Both the position numbers and the translations under genes were made by a program. Of a stretch of 64,000 bases of DNA, positions 7,841-15,664 are shown piece after piece (position 1 is the stretch's first letter; each line of letters begins with the position of its first letter). The notes beneath the pieces were generated by a model. That model was not told the DNA's origin. It ran no database searches and saw only the letters and a program-made list of their open reading frames with translations. The stretch comes from Chitinolyticbacter meiyuanensis (GTDB taxonomy: Bacteria > Pseudomonadota > Gammaproteobacteria > Burkholderiales > Chitinibacteraceae), in NCBI RefSeq assembly GCF_008033135.1, contig NZ_CP041335.1:2733925-2797924 (forward strand), read 5' to 3'.

Positions 7841-8603
7841 GACATCCTCTGAGGGCAACAACAGCGCCACCCCGTTTCGGCATTTTGCCGACTGGCTCGC
7901 CACGCCGCTAGGCAGTTACTTGGCGGCGGAGGAGGCGGCCTGGTACGCGCGTACCGCCACCGACATCTTCGGCTACAAGGCCGTGCAGCTGGAACTGCCG
8001 GAGATCGACTGCCTGCGGACCAACCGCATGCCTTGGCGTGCCTGCGGCGGCGTAGCGCATGGCTGCACGCTGTACTGCAGCCCGGAAGCACTGCCTTTCG
8101 CCAACCAGAGCCTCGATCTCATCGCCCTGCCCCACGTCCTCGATTTCTGCGCCGATCCGCACCAGGTGCTGCGCGAGGTGGAGCGGGTACTGGTGCCGGA
8201 AGGCCGGCTGCTGATCACCGGCTTCAACCCCTGGAGCCTGTGGGGCTTGAAGAAGCTGCGGCGCGGCAGCGAACAGCCGTGGGATGGCCACTTCGTCGCC
8301 CTGCCCCGACTCAAGGACTGGCTCTCGCTACTGGGCCTGGAAATGCGCCAGAGCGAATTCGTCTGCTACCGCCCGCCCGTGCAGCGCCATCGCTGGCTGG
8401 AACGCACCCGCTTCCTGGAAACCGCCGGCGATCGCTGGTGGCCCGCGGCCGGCGGGGTGTATTGCATCGACGTGGTCAAGCGGGTGGTCGGCACCCGCAT
8501 CATCGAGCCGCAATGGCGCCGGGTGTCTCCGGCCAAGGCCACCGCCGCCTCTGCGGTGGAAAAGATGAAGCTGCAGGCCGCCAAAGACAAATGCAAACCC
8601 TGA
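7839..8603 (+). CDS. YafS-type SAM-dependent methyltransferase
   Basis: 254 residues. A class I methyltransferase-like fold of the methyltransferase-11 type is suggested by 'LYCSPEALPFANQSLDLIAL' (acidic loop region), 'HVLDFCADPHQVLREVERVLVPEGRLLITGFNPWSLWGL' spread over residues 100-140, and a C-terminal lysine-rich tail. The position beside divergent gloB and upstream of rnhA-dnaQ matches the E. coli gloB-yafS-rnhA-dnaQ cluster, so I call it a YafS relative. Substrate is unknown. The classical glycine-rich motif I is poorly preserved. The ATG at 7839 is needed to keep the N-terminal 'FADWLATPLGSYLAAEEAAW' block. It overlaps the gloB start codon on the other strand, and the 3' end overlaps the GNAT gene by 13 bp. 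Confidence 0.82.
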   Translation: MTSSEGNNSATPFRHFADWLATPLGSYLAAEEAAWYARTATDIFGYKAVQLELPEIDCLRTNRMPWRACGGVAHGCTLYCSPEALPFANQSLDLIALPHVLDFCADPHQVLREVERVLVPEGRLLITGFNPWSLWGLKKLRRGSEQPWDGHFVALPRLKDWLSLLGLEMRQSEFVCYRPPVQRHRWLERTRFLETAGDRWWPAAGGVYCIDVVKRVVGTRIIEPQWRRVSPAKATAASAVEKMKLQAAKDKCKP

Positions 8604-9064
8604 CGTTGCGCACCTTCCAGCCGGCGGATGCGCCAGCTTTGCGCGCCGTGTTTCACGCTTCGGTCCATCAGCTCGCCAGTCGTGATTACAGCGCCGAGCA
8701 ATGCCGAGCCTGGGCGCCTGAACACTACGATGCGGCCGCTTGGGCAGCGCGCTTTGCCGGGCTGACCACCTGGATCGCAGAAATCAGCGGCCGGGTTGCC
8801 GGCTTCGCCAGCCTGCGTGACGACGGATACGTCGATTTGTTCTTCGTTGCGCCCGATTTTGCCGGACAAGGCGTCGGCCGCGACCTCATGCATGTGGTGC
8901 TCGAACGTGGGAGCAAGCTCGCTGTCGACCAACTCTGGGCAGACGTCAGCGAAACCGCGCGGCCCTTCTTCATCCGCCACGGCTTCGTGCCGCAAGCACG
9001 GCAGGCGGTGAAGCGCCTCGGCGTGCAGCTGCATAATTACCGGATGACGCGCCGGTTTACTTGA
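8591..9064 (+). CDS. GNAT family N-acetyltransferase
   Basis: 157 residues starting MQTLTLRTFQPADAPALRAV, a normal GNAT opening. The acetyl-CoA binding segment is 'YVDLFFVAPDFAGQGVGRDL' (Q/RxxGxG/A pattern), followed by 'FFIRHGFVPQARQAVKRLGV', the usual strand and helix near the C-terminus. The acceptor substrate cannot be told; the closest pattern is the YafP-like group of small GNATs. It starts inside the end of the methyltransferase gene (13-bp overlap), so the two are co-transcribed. Its stop overlaps the convergent small secreted protein gene by 8 bp. Confidence 0.88.
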   Translation: MQTLTLRTFQPADAPALRAVFHASVHQLASRDYSAEQCRAWAPEHYDAAAWAARFAGLTTWIAEISGRVAGFASLRDDGYVDLFFVAPDFAGQGVGRDLMHVVLERGSKLAVDQLWADVSETARPFFIRHGFVPQARQAVKRLGVQLHNYRMTRRFT

Positions 9065-9338
9065 CGGACGCGTCGCAGCGTTTGGCTGCAGCTTCCAGTG
9101 CGCTCACCACCGCCCGGCCTTCTTCCCGGTTCTTCACCGGCATTACCACGTCGTGACCGCTGCCGAGATTGCCGCCGCCAAAGGCGATGCGTACCGATTC
9201 GTCACCAATCTCGATGTACTGCACCACCGTCAGGTTGATATAGCGCTCAGTCTTGGTCTCGCCGGGAATCTTCCACGGGCAGAATGGCGCGGACCACGCT
9301 GGCGCGCTGAGCAGGAACAGGATCAGGCCGCGTTTCAT
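9057..9338 (-). CDS. Small secreted hypothetical protein
   Basis: 93 residues with a good signal peptide (MKRGLILFLLSAPAWSA), then a short mature protein with 'FCPWKIPGETKTERYINLTV' and 'IEIGDESVRIAFGGGNLGSG'. Two cysteines remain in the mature part (Cys near the new N-terminus and 'KRCDASVK' at the end), which could form a disulfide in the periplasm. I do not recognise the family. The start at 9338 is chosen because the signal peptide begins there; the upstream extension of the frame is arginine/serine-rich and not credible. The C-terminus overlaps the GNAT gene tail to tail. Confidence 0.72.
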   Translation of the reverse strand: MKRGLILFLLSAPAWSAPFCPWKIPGETKTERYINLTVVQYIEIGDESVRIAFGGGNLGSGHDVVMPVKNREEGRAVVSALEAAAKRCDASVK

Positions 9339-9396
9339 GATGGTCTCGGTGCGTTGGGGCAAGGCAAGCAGCATACGCCGCCTCGCCCCGGCACGC

Positions 9397-9840
9397 TCAA
9401 TGCAACACGTGCGTCTCGAAATACTGCTCGATCGCGTGCGCATCGAGCTTGGAGACATCGCGTGGCAGCTCCTCGTCGATCAACGCCTGCGCCGATTTGC
9501 TGAGCTGCTGGCGCATCAGGCCAAGGAACTTTGGTGGCGCCACCACCTTGAGCCGGTCGAAGCGATGTTCCTGCCGCGCCCTTTCCAGATACAGCCCGAG
9601 CTCCTTGGAAAAACGCTGCGCCTCATGCTCCGTCGCTTCCACTGCAGGCTGCGTGGTATGACCACGCTTGCCCTGCCCGCCGCCCGCATAGCGGCCGTAG
9701 GCATCGGTATTGAGTTCGCGGTTCTGCAACTGTGTCGCCTCGTGGGAAAAGTGCTCGACTTCCGTTGCATGATGTTGCGCATCGATCTCGAAGATATGGG
9801 CTCGGCTCGAGTCCGCAGCCAGAATCCAGGTCACCGGCAT
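9397..9840 (-). CDS. Host-attachment-type protein (AtsE-like family)
   Basis: 147 residues, beginning MPVTWILAADSSRAHIFEID, the usual opening of the 'protein required for attachment to host cells' family named from Agrobacterium. A central charged loop with glycine-rich 'GRYAGGGQGKRGHT' precedes 'EHEAQRFSKELGLYLERARQ' and 'LKVVAPPKFLGLMRQQLS', the most conserved block. Similar folds occur in release-factor-like and archaeal eRF1 domains, and in most bacteria the role is unknown, so a literal host-attachment function is not implied. AGGAG lies about 6 nt upstream of the ATG. It is divergent from rnhA across 170 bp. Confidence 0.83.
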   Translation of the reverse strand: MPVTWILAADSSRAHIFEIDAQHHATEVEHFSHEATQLQNRELNTDAYGRYAGGGQGKRGHTTQPAVEATEHEAQRFSKELGLYLERARQEHRFDRLKVVAPPKFLGLMRQQLSKSAQALIDEELPRDVSKLDAHAIEQYFETHVLH

Positions 9841-10010
9841 GGCACGCTCCTGTTGCACTGTGGAACAGGTGCGACCACTCCGCCCACCCTGAGTTCGGGC
9901 CATTCGGCGGTCGGGTTCCGCGGCCACCGCAACACACAGCCTCTGCCAAGTAGATATACTCAGCCCCCGAATTCGCGCCCGGCCACCAGCCGGCCGCCTC
10001 CAGGAACACC

Positions 10011-10463
10011 ATGGCTACACTCGAGATCTATACCGACGGCGCCTGCAAGGGCAATCCCGGCCCCGGCGGCTGGGGTGCGCTGATGCGCTACCGCAGTGGC
10101 GATACGCTGCAGGAGAAGGAACTGTTCGGTGGCGAGCGCGATACCACCAACAACCGCATGGAATTGCTGGCGGTGATCGAAGCACTGGCCGCGCTCAAGC
10201 GTCCCTGCGCGCTGACGCTGTTCACCGATTCGCAATATGTGAAGAACGGCATCGAAACCTGGATCCACAACTGGAAGCGCAACGGCTGGAAGACGGCCGA
10301 CAAGAAGCCGGTGAAGAATGCCGACCTGTGGCAACGGCTAGACACCGAGGTGGTCAAGCATCAGGTCACCTGGCGCTGGGTGAAGGGCCACGCCGGTCAT
10401 GAATTCAACGAGCGCGCCGATCAACTGGCCAATCGCGGGGTCGACCTGGCACTGGGGCGCTGA
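10011..10463 (+). CDS. rnhA: Ribonuclease HI
   Basis: 150 residues, the family's normal length. RNase HI cuts RNA in RNA-DNA hybrids, removing primers and R-loops. Catalytic acidic residues are visible in order: D9 in '[17 protein letters not shown]', Glu in '[14 protein letters not shown]', Asp in '[12 protein letters not shown]' and Asp in '[12 protein letters not shown]'. The substrate-binding basic loop '[18 protein letters not shown]' is intact. A CAGGAA ribosome site precedes the ATG. dnaQ follows 139 bp later in the same direction, as in E. coli, although there the two genes are divergent and overlapping in their control regions. Confidence 0.97.
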   Translation: MATLEIYTDGACKGNPGPGGWGALMRYRSGDTLQEKELFGGERDTTNNRMELLAVIEALAALKRPCALTLFTDSQYVKNGIETWIHNWKRNGWKTADKKPVKNADLWQRLDTEVVKHQVTWRWVKGHAGHEFNERADQLANRGVDLALGR

Positions 10464-10602
10464 GCCCGAGCCCGCCTGCTGCCTCTGCCGGGGCTCGCTC
10501 CGGTACTGCGGCACGCCTGCCATGGCGCCGGCGATGCGCGGGCACTTTGCCAGCCTCGCCGGCTCGGCCGATAATCGCGGCTTTGCCTTTGCCTCTCCTG
10601 CC

Positions 10603-11346
10603 ATGCGCCAGATCATTCTCGATACCGAAACCACCGGCCTTAGGGTCGAAGACGGCAACCGCATCCTCGAAATCGCCGCGGTCGAAATGATCGACCGCAA
10701 GCTGTCTGCACCCGAGCGCCACCTGCACCGCTATATCAATCCGGGTCGTGATTCCGAGGAAGGCGCGCTCAACGTGCACGGGCTGACCAGCGAGTTTCTC
10801 GCCGACAAGCCCAAGTTCGCCGACATCGTCGATGACTTCCTCGCGTTCGTGCACGGGGCCGAGCTGATCATCCACAACGCGCCCTTCGACGTCGGCTACC
10901 TCAACATGGAGCTGGAGCGGCTGGGCCGTGGCAAGATCACCGATTACGTCAGCAACATCATCGACACATTGCGCGAAGCCAAGGACATGTTTCCCGGCAA
11001 GCGCAACAGCCTGGATGCCCTGTGCGATCGCTTCGAGATCGACCGTAGCAACCGGGTATTGCACGGCGCGTTGATCGACTGCGAGCTGCTGTCCGAGGTC
11101 TACCTCGCGATGACGCGAGGCCAGGACAGCCTGCTGATCGATTTCCATGCCGATGCCGCCGGCAACGGCGCCAGCGCCGCCGACCTGTCGCGCCGCGCGC
11201 TGCGCAAGCCGCTGATCATCGCCACACCGAGCGCCGAGGAACTCGCGGCCCATGAGGTCTACTTGGCCGAGCTGGACAAGGCAGTTAAGGGTGAATGCCT
11301 GTGGCGGCAATACGAGCCCAAGGCCGTGGAATCAGCGCAGGCATGA
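10603..11346 (+). CDS. dnaQ: DNA polymerase III epsilon subunit (3'-5' proofreading exonuclease)
   Basis: 247 residues. Epsilon proofreads for the replicative polymerase and bridges alpha and the clamp. The DEDDh exonuclease motifs are present: ExoI 'ILDTETTGL' (D7, E9), ExoII 'IIHNAPFDVGYLNME' and ExoIII 'RVLHGALIDCELLSEVYL'. A C-terminal tail from about residue 185 would contact alpha. The start at 10603 gives MRQIILDTETTG; the in-frame extension upstream lies in low-complexity intergenic DNA. Its stop overlaps the ispD start (ATGA at 11343-11346), making an unusual dnaQ-ispD-ispF unit. Confidence 0.96.
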   Translation: MRQIILDTETTGLRVEDGNRILEIAAVEMIDRKLSAPERHLHRYINPGRDSEEGALNVHGLTSEFLADKPKFADIVDDFLAFVHGAELIIHNAPFDVGYLNMELERLGRGKITDYVSNIIDTLREAKDMFPGKRNSLDALCDRFEIDRSNRVLHGALIDCELLSEVYLAMTRGQDSLLIDFHADAAGNGASAADLSRRALRKPLIIATPSAEELAAHEVYLAELDKAVKGECLWRQYEPKAVESAQA

Positions 11347-12041
11347 ACCCCATCGCGCTGCTTCCCGCCGCCGGCAGCGGTAGCCGCATGGGCTCTGCCA
11401 CGCCCAAGCAGTATCTGGATCTTCTGGGCAAGCCGCTGATCTGGCACACGCTGGCGGCACTGGCGCGGGTGCCGGCCCTGTCGCGCATCATCGTCGTGCT
11501 CTCGCCGGAGGACGAATGGTGGGATGGCTACGACTGGTCCGCCTTCCCCACGCTGCAAGTGCTGCGGGTTGGTGGGGCCAGCCGTGCGGAATCGGTGTTG
11601 AACGGGTTGCAGGCACTGTCGACGCAGGTTCCGGCAGATACCTGGGTGCTGGTGCATGATGCAGCCCGGCCATGCCTGGCACCCGCGCAGGTCTCGGGCA
11701 TGATCGAGGCGCTGCAGCACGATGCCGTCGGCGGCATCCTTGCCGTACCGGTCGCCGATACGCTGAAGTTCGCTGCACCGAGCCAGACCATTGCGCACAC
11801 GCATCCGCGCGACGGGCTGTGGCAAGCGCAGACGCCACAGATGTTCCGCCTGGCTGATCTGGCTGGCGCGCTGGAAACCGGCATGGGCCCGGATATCACC
11901 GACGAGGCAAGCGCAATGGAGAAACTGGGCCTCGCTCCGCGACTGGTGCGCGGCAGCCCGTGGAACCTCAAGGTCACCTATCCGCAGGATCTGGCGTTGG
12001 CCGCACTGATCCTGCAAGCGGGTGACGCGCTCGCCGATTGA
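11343..12041 (+). CDS. ispD: 2-C-methyl-D-erythritol 4-phosphate cytidylyltransferase
   Basis: 232 residues. IspD transfers CMP from CTP to MEP, the third step of the MEP isoprenoid pathway. The N-terminal nucleotide-binding signature '[20 protein letters not shown]' is complete, with '[13 protein letters not shown]' and '[14 protein letters not shown]' further on, and '[20 protein letters not shown]' plus '[12 protein letters not shown]' near the C-terminus. It starts within the dnaQ stop codon, so translation is coupled. ispF follows after 14 bp. These two enzymes act two steps apart in the pathway and are often adjacent or fused in other bacteria. Confidence 0.97.
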   Translation: MNPIALLPAAGSGSRMGSATPKQYLDLLGKPLIWHTLAALARVPALSRIIVVLSPEDEWWDGYDWSAFPTLQVLRVGGASRAESVLNGLQALSTQVPADTWVLVHDAARPCLAPAQVSGMIEALQHDAVGGILAVPVADTLKFAAPSQTIAHTHPRDGLWQAQTPQMFRLADLAGALETGMGPDITDEASAMEKLGLAPRLVRGSPWNLKVTYPQDLALAALILQAGDALAD

Positions 12042-12055
12042 TGAAGGATAAGACG

Positions 12056-12562
12056 ATGACTCTCCCCTTTCGTGTAGGCCAGGGCTGGGACGTGCACCGG
12101 CTAGTGCCCGATCGCAAACTGATCCTGGGCGGCGTCGAGATCGAGTTCGAACTCGGCCTGCTCGGTCATTCGGATGCCGATGCGCTGCTGCATGCGATCA
12201 CCGATGCCGTGCTCGGCGCTGCCGGGCTTGGCGACATCGGCCGCCACTTCCCCGATACCGCCGAAGCCTTCCGAGGCGCCGATAGCCGGGTACTGTTGCG
12301 CGAGGCGGTGCGCCGGGTCCGCGAAACCGGTTGGACAGTCGGCAACATCGACGCCAGCATCCTGATCCAGCGGCCCAAGATGGCGCCGCACATCCCGGCC
12401 ATGGTTGCCAACATCGCCGCCGACCTTGGCGTTGCGCCAGAACAGGTGAACGTGAAGGCCAAGACCTACGAGAAACTGGGTCCAGTGGGTGCATCGGAAT
12501 CGGTCGAGGCGCAGGCGGTGGCACTGTTGCTGCCGGCTCAAGCCAATACAACACCAGCATGA
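12056..12562 (+). CDS. ispF: 2-C-methyl-D-erythritol 2,4-cyclodiphosphate synthase
   Basis: 168 residues. IspF cyclises CDP-ME-2-phosphate to MEcPP with release of CMP. Zinc ligands are in 'GWDVHRLV' (D12, H14) and '[17 protein letters not shown]', with '[10 protein letters not shown]', '[17 protein letters not shown]' and '[12 protein letters not shown]' completing the family pattern. The ATG at 12056 has AAGGA 7 nt upstream and begins [13 protein letters not shown]. An in-frame ATG at 12041 is possible but would place the ribosome site inside the gene. The C-terminal tail ([10 protein letters not shown]) is a few residues longer than usual. The stop overlaps the next small gene (ATGA). Confidence 0.96.
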   Translation: MTLPFRVGQGWDVHRLVPDRKLILGGVEIEFELGLLGHSDADALLHAITDAVLGAAGLGDIGRHFPDTAEAFRGADSRVLLREAVRRVRETGWTVGNIDASILIQRPKMAPHIPAMVANIAADLGVAPEQVNVKAKTYEKLGPVGASESVEAQAVALLLPAQANTTPA

Positions 12563-12858
12563 CTTTCGAAGCCATAGCTCAAGTTGTACTGAATTACCCC
12601 TCAAGTGCGCTTCCGCCCGCGTCACCTGTAGCTTCCTATGGTTTCATCGTGGAGTTGGAAGATGTTGCATTTTCAGCTGCGGTGATCCCTACAGGCTCAG
12701 GCAATTTGATTCCGGGGCAAGAGACAGAAGTGCGGTTGCGGTTTCTAGTCGACGAAGCTCAAACCGCATTCAGCCCTGGAACCAGATTCACTTTCTTCGA
12801 ACAACAACGTCTTGGCTCGGGAATGATTGTTGCCATAGTGGGTAGCGCTGCTTTTTGA
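12559..12858 (+). CDS. Small protein resembling EF-Tu domain III
   Basis: 99 residues, coupled to ispF by an ATGA overlap. From about residue 47 the pattern '[15 protein letters not shown]' then '[20 protein letters not shown]' follows the EF-Tu C-terminal beta-barrel (compare 'VMPGDNIKMVVTL' then 'GLRFAIREGGRTVGAGVV'). No GTPase domain is present, so this is a stand-alone barrel. By eye the gene is clearly less GC-rich than ispF, and uses codons such as ATA, TTG and TCA that are rare around it, which suggests recent acquisition. Function is unknown; a decoy or partner-binding role is only a guess. The resemblance comes from reading, not from a search. Confidence 0.65.
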   Translation: MTFEAIAQVVLNYPSSALPPASPVASYGFIVELEDVAFSAAVIPTGSGNLIPGQETEVRLRFLVDEAQTAFSPGTRFTFFEQQRLGSGMIVAIVGSAAF

Positions 12859-12864
12859 CATAGA

Positions 12865-12878
12865 TTGATCCTGGTCAA
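12865..12878 (+). promoter_or_regulatory. Candidate FNR/ANR box upstream of sstT
   Basis: TTGATCCTGGTCAA matches 9 of 10 consensus positions of TTGAT-N4-ATCAA and is a near-perfect inverted repeat. It lies 7 bp after the stop of the EF-Tu-like gene and about 104 bp before the sstT ATG. A TTGACA hexamer overlaps the preceding stop codon (12856-12861). It could be a -35, but no good -10 was found at the right distance. Confidence 0.4.
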
Positions 12879-12981
12879 TCGCCAAAACTGTGCAGCACCA
12901 CAAGTACCGAAGTCGCGCACAGACAAGCAACAGGGCGCAACGGACAATGCAGGGTGAATGCATCTTTTGCGAGCGCTGCCC

Positions 12982-14196
12982 ATGAAATTTCTCAACGATC
13001 TCATCCAACGCCTGCTTGCCGGCAACATCGTGCTGCAGATCCTGGTCGGCATGATCGTCGGCGTCCTGTTCGCCCTTGCCTTGCCCGCCGGCGGGCAGGC
13101 AGTCGGCTTGTTGGGGGAGCTGTTCGTCTCCGCGCTGAAAGCGGTGGCGCCGCTCCTGGTGTTCGTGCTGGTGGCCGCTTCCATTGCCAACAAGCAGCGC
13201 AACACCACAACGCACATGCGGGGCGTGCTGCTGCTCTACCTGATCGGCACCTTCGCCGCCGCCATCGTCGGCGTGGCGGCGAGCTTTTTGTTCCCCTCCA
13301 CGCTGCACCTGATCGCCCCCGCCACCAATCAGGGCGCGCCGGGCGGGATTCTGGAAGTGCTGCGCGTCCTGCTGTTCCAGGTGTTCGACAATCCGGTACA
13401 TGCGCTGTCCACCGGCAACTACATGGGCATCCTGGCGTGGGCGGTGGCGCTGGGCCTGGCGCTGCACCATGCATCGGACAGCACCCGCTCCCTGTTGGCC
13501 GATAGCGCCGACGCGCTCGGCCGCATTGTCCACTTGGTGATCCGCTTTGCGCCGATGGGTGTATTCGGCTTGGTGGCGCATTCGGTGGCGAGCACCGGTT
13601 TCTCCGCCCTTGCCGGCTATAGCCACCTGCTCGCCGTGCTGATCGGCGCCATGCTGGTGGTGGCCTTGGTGGTGAACCCTGTCATCGTCTATGCCGTTAC
13701 CCGTCGCAATCCGTTTCCGCTGGTGTTCACCTGCCTGCGCGAAAGCGGCGTGACCGCGTTCTTCACCCGCAGTTCTGCCGCCAACATCCCGGTGAACCTG
13801 GAACTGGCGGAACGGCTGGGGCTCGATGAAAACACCTACTCGGTGTCGATTCCGCTCGGCGCCACCATCAACATGGCCGGCGCCGCTGTCACCATCAGCG
13901 TGCTGACGCTGGCGGCGGCGCACACGCTGGGCATTCCGGTGGATTTGCCGACGGCCTTGCTGCTGTGCGTGGTCGCCAGCCTCGCCGCCTGCGGCACCTC
14001 GGGCGTGGCCGGTGGCTCGCTGCTGCTGATCCCCATGGCATGCAGCCTGTTTGGCATCAGCAACGACGTGGCCATGCAGGTGGTGGCCATCGGCTTCATC
14101 ATCAGCGTACTGCAGGATTCGGCCGAGACCGCGCTCAACAGCTCCACCGACGTGCTGTTCACCGCAGCGGCCTGCCGGGCGCGACAACCGGCCTGA
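12982..14196 (+). CDS. sstT: Sodium:serine/threonine symporter
   Basis: 404 residues, with the dicarboxylate/amino acid:cation symporter fold of about eight membrane helices plus two re-entrant hairpins. It tracks E. coli SstT closely: '[20 protein letters not shown]', '[20 protein letters not shown]' (serine-rich hairpin), '[17 protein letters not shown]' and '[20 protein letters not shown]'. SstT imports serine and threonine with sodium across the inner membrane. The ATG at 12982 ([15 protein letters not shown]) is preferred over an in-frame ATG at 12958 because family members start near this point; no strong ribosome site marks either. Confidence 0.94.
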   Translation: MKFLNDLIQRLLAGNIVLQILVGMIVGVLFALALPAGGQAVGLLGELFVSALKAVAPLLVFVLVAASIANKQRNTTTHMRGVLLLYLIGTFAAAIVGVAASFLFPSTLHLIAPATNQGAPGGILEVLRVLLFQVFDNPVHALSTGNYMGILAWAVALGLALHHASDSTRSLLADSADALGRIVHLVIRFAPMGVFGLVAHSVASTGFSALAGYSHLLAVLIGAMLVVALVVNPVIVYAVTRRNPFPLVFTCLRESGVTAFFTRSSAANIPVNLELAERLGLDENTYSVSIPLGATINMAGAAVTISVLTLAAAHTLGIPVDLPTALLLCVVASLAACGTSGVAGGSLLLIPMACSLFGISNDVAMQVVAIGFIISVLQDSAETALNSSTDVLFTAAACRARQPA

Positions 14197-14289
14197 CCGG
14201 CCATCAGGGCAAGCCAGTGTGAACCGTACCGCCGCGAGGCGGTACGGCACGGCGTATGCTGCAAGAACCGCCTTCCCGGACAGCCCGCC

Positions 14290-15066
14290 ATGCGCCTAAC
14301 TGCCTTCCTGCTGACCCTGCTGCTGTCATTGCCCGCGCTGGCCGATCGGGTCGACGTGGTGGAACTGCGCCACCGCAGCGCCAACGAAGTGGCCCCGGTG
14401 ATCCGCGACTCGCTGCCCGCCGTGAAGATCCAGGCCTTCAACAACCAGCTCATCGTCAACAGCCCGGACAACGCCAGCTATGAACAGGTGCTCGCACTGG
14501 TCGACCAGCTCGATACCGCCCAGCGCAACCTGGTGGTTACCGTGGAGCAGCGTCAGGGCCAGAGTCGCAGCGGCAGCGCGCTGGCGCTCGATGGTGTGGT
14601 GATCTCCAATCGTGGCATTGGCGCCGGCATCCGGCTATTCGGCGGTGGCAGCAACAGCAGCAGCGGCGGCACGCAAAGCGTGCGGGTGCTCGACGGCGGT
14701 CAGGCGTTCATCCGCCTGGGCAGCAGCCGCTTCTACCCGAGCATCGGCTTCGGTTACCGCGATGGCTACGCGATCGCGCTGAGCGGTGGCAGCTGGGAGG
14801 AAACCGGCACCGGCTTCTGGGCGCAGCCGCGGCTGATCGGTGGCGACGTGGTACTCACGCTCTACCCGGAAACCAGCCGCTTCGAACGCGACGGCAGTAT
14901 CGCCAGCAATAGCGTACACAGCGAAGTGCGCGGACGACTGGGGGAATGGCTACCGGTAGGGAACAGCTCCCTGTCCGGGCAGGCCAGCAGCAGCGGCACC
15001 GTGAGCGGTAGCACTACCCGAGCCAGCAGCTATACGGTGTGGGTAAAGGTCGACGAAGCCCGCTGA
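14290..15066 (+). CDS. Stand-alone secretin N-domain (NolW-like) exported protein
   Basis: 258 residues with a signal peptide (MRLTAFLLTLLLSLPALA). Residues 19-80 match the short secretin N-domain: 'VDVVELRHRSANEVAPVIRD', then 'IQAFNNQLIVNSPDNASYEQ' and 'VLALVDQLDTAQRNLVVTVE'. The middle is glycine/serine-rich, then 'FWAQPRLIGGDVVLTLYPET' resembles the region just before a secretin barrel, but no transmembrane barrel domain follows. So it is not a secretin itself. It could be a periplasmic accessory to a type II, IV pilus or phage-type secretin encoded elsewhere. No secretion genes flank it. Confidence 0.75.
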   Translation: MRLTAFLLTLLLSLPALADRVDVVELRHRSANEVAPVIRDSLPAVKIQAFNNQLIVNSPDNASYEQVLALVDQLDTAQRNLVVTVEQRQGQSRSGSALALDGVVISNRGIGAGIRLFGGGSNSSSGGTQSVRVLDGGQAFIRLGSSRFYPSIGFGYRDGYAIALSGGSWEETGTGFWAQPRLIGGDVVLTLYPETSRFERDGSIASNSVHSEVRGRLGEWLPVGNSSLSGQASSSGTVSGSTTRASSYTVWVKVDEAR

Positions 15067-15079
15067 ACCAGAAGCCACC

Positions 15080-15661
15080 ATGCCCGTCACCCGTATCGAT
15101 CCACGCAGCGCCCTGGTCGTGATCGACCTGCAACGCGGCATCCTCGCCATGCCGACGCAGGTGCTCGGCGACGAAATCGTCCGGCGTGTGGCCCTGCTCG
15201 CCGATGCCTTCCATGCCGGCGGCCTGCCGGTTATCTATGTCCATCTCGTCAACGCCGCCGATGGCAGCGATGCGCCGCCCGGCCGCGTCGATCGCGCAGC
15301 GCCCATGGGCGCGCAAGCGGCGGATTTCAGTGAGCTCGATCCGCGGCTACCGCGCGCCGAGGGCGACCTGGTCATTGCCAAAAAGCAATGGGGCGCGTTC
15401 TACGGCACCGACCTCGACCTGCAGCTGAGACGGCGCGGCATCACCCAGCTGGTGCTGGCCGGGATTTCGACATCGATCGGCGTGGAAACGACGGCGCGCA
15501 ACGCCTGGGAGCACGGCTATCACGTGACCATCGCGCGCGACGCGGTCACTGACCTGAATGCCGAGGCGGAGCAACGCAGCCTCGACCTCATCCTGCCACG
15601 GCTGGCGGAAGTGGACGACAGCGCGGCCATCATCGCCCTGCTCCCGCCTCGCAGCGGCTAG
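15080..15661 (+). CDS. Isochorismatase-fold hydrolase lacking the catalytic cysteine
   Basis: 193 residues. The Rossmann-like isochorismatase fold is evident from 'SALVVIDLQRGILAM' (catalytic Asp), 'VIAKKQWGAFYGTDLDLQLR' (catalytic Lys) and 'LVLAGISTSIGVETTARNAW'. In cysteine hydrolases of this family the last block reads like 'NxCVExTAR'; here the cysteine position is glycine (SIGVETTAR). True isochorismatases such as EntB and PhzD also have glycine there, so a vinyl-ether or related hydrolysis is more likely than amide hydrolysis. No siderophore or phenazine genes are nearby. It starts 13 bp after the secretin-domain gene and ends tail to tail with the LOG gene. Confidence 0.85.
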   Translation: MPVTRIDPRSALVVIDLQRGILAMPTQVLGDEIVRRVALLADAFHAGGLPVIYVHLVNAADGSDAPPGRVDRAAPMGAQAADFSELDPRLPRAEGDLVIAKKQWGAFYGTDLDLQLRRRGITQLVLAGISTSIGVETTARNAWEHGYHVTIARDAVTDLNAEAEQRSLDLILPRLAEVDDSAAIIALLPPRSG

Positions 15662-15664
15662 GCC

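Noticed and set aside
9397..9840. Prophage or host-adhesion locus
   Set aside because: Only the family name suggests attachment. There are no phage structural genes or integrase, and the family occurs widely in free-living bacteria.
12745..14250. 501-codon minus-strand frame opposite sstT
   Set aside because: Low-complexity Gln/His/Arg-rich sequence; the sstT reading on the plus strand matches its family end to end.
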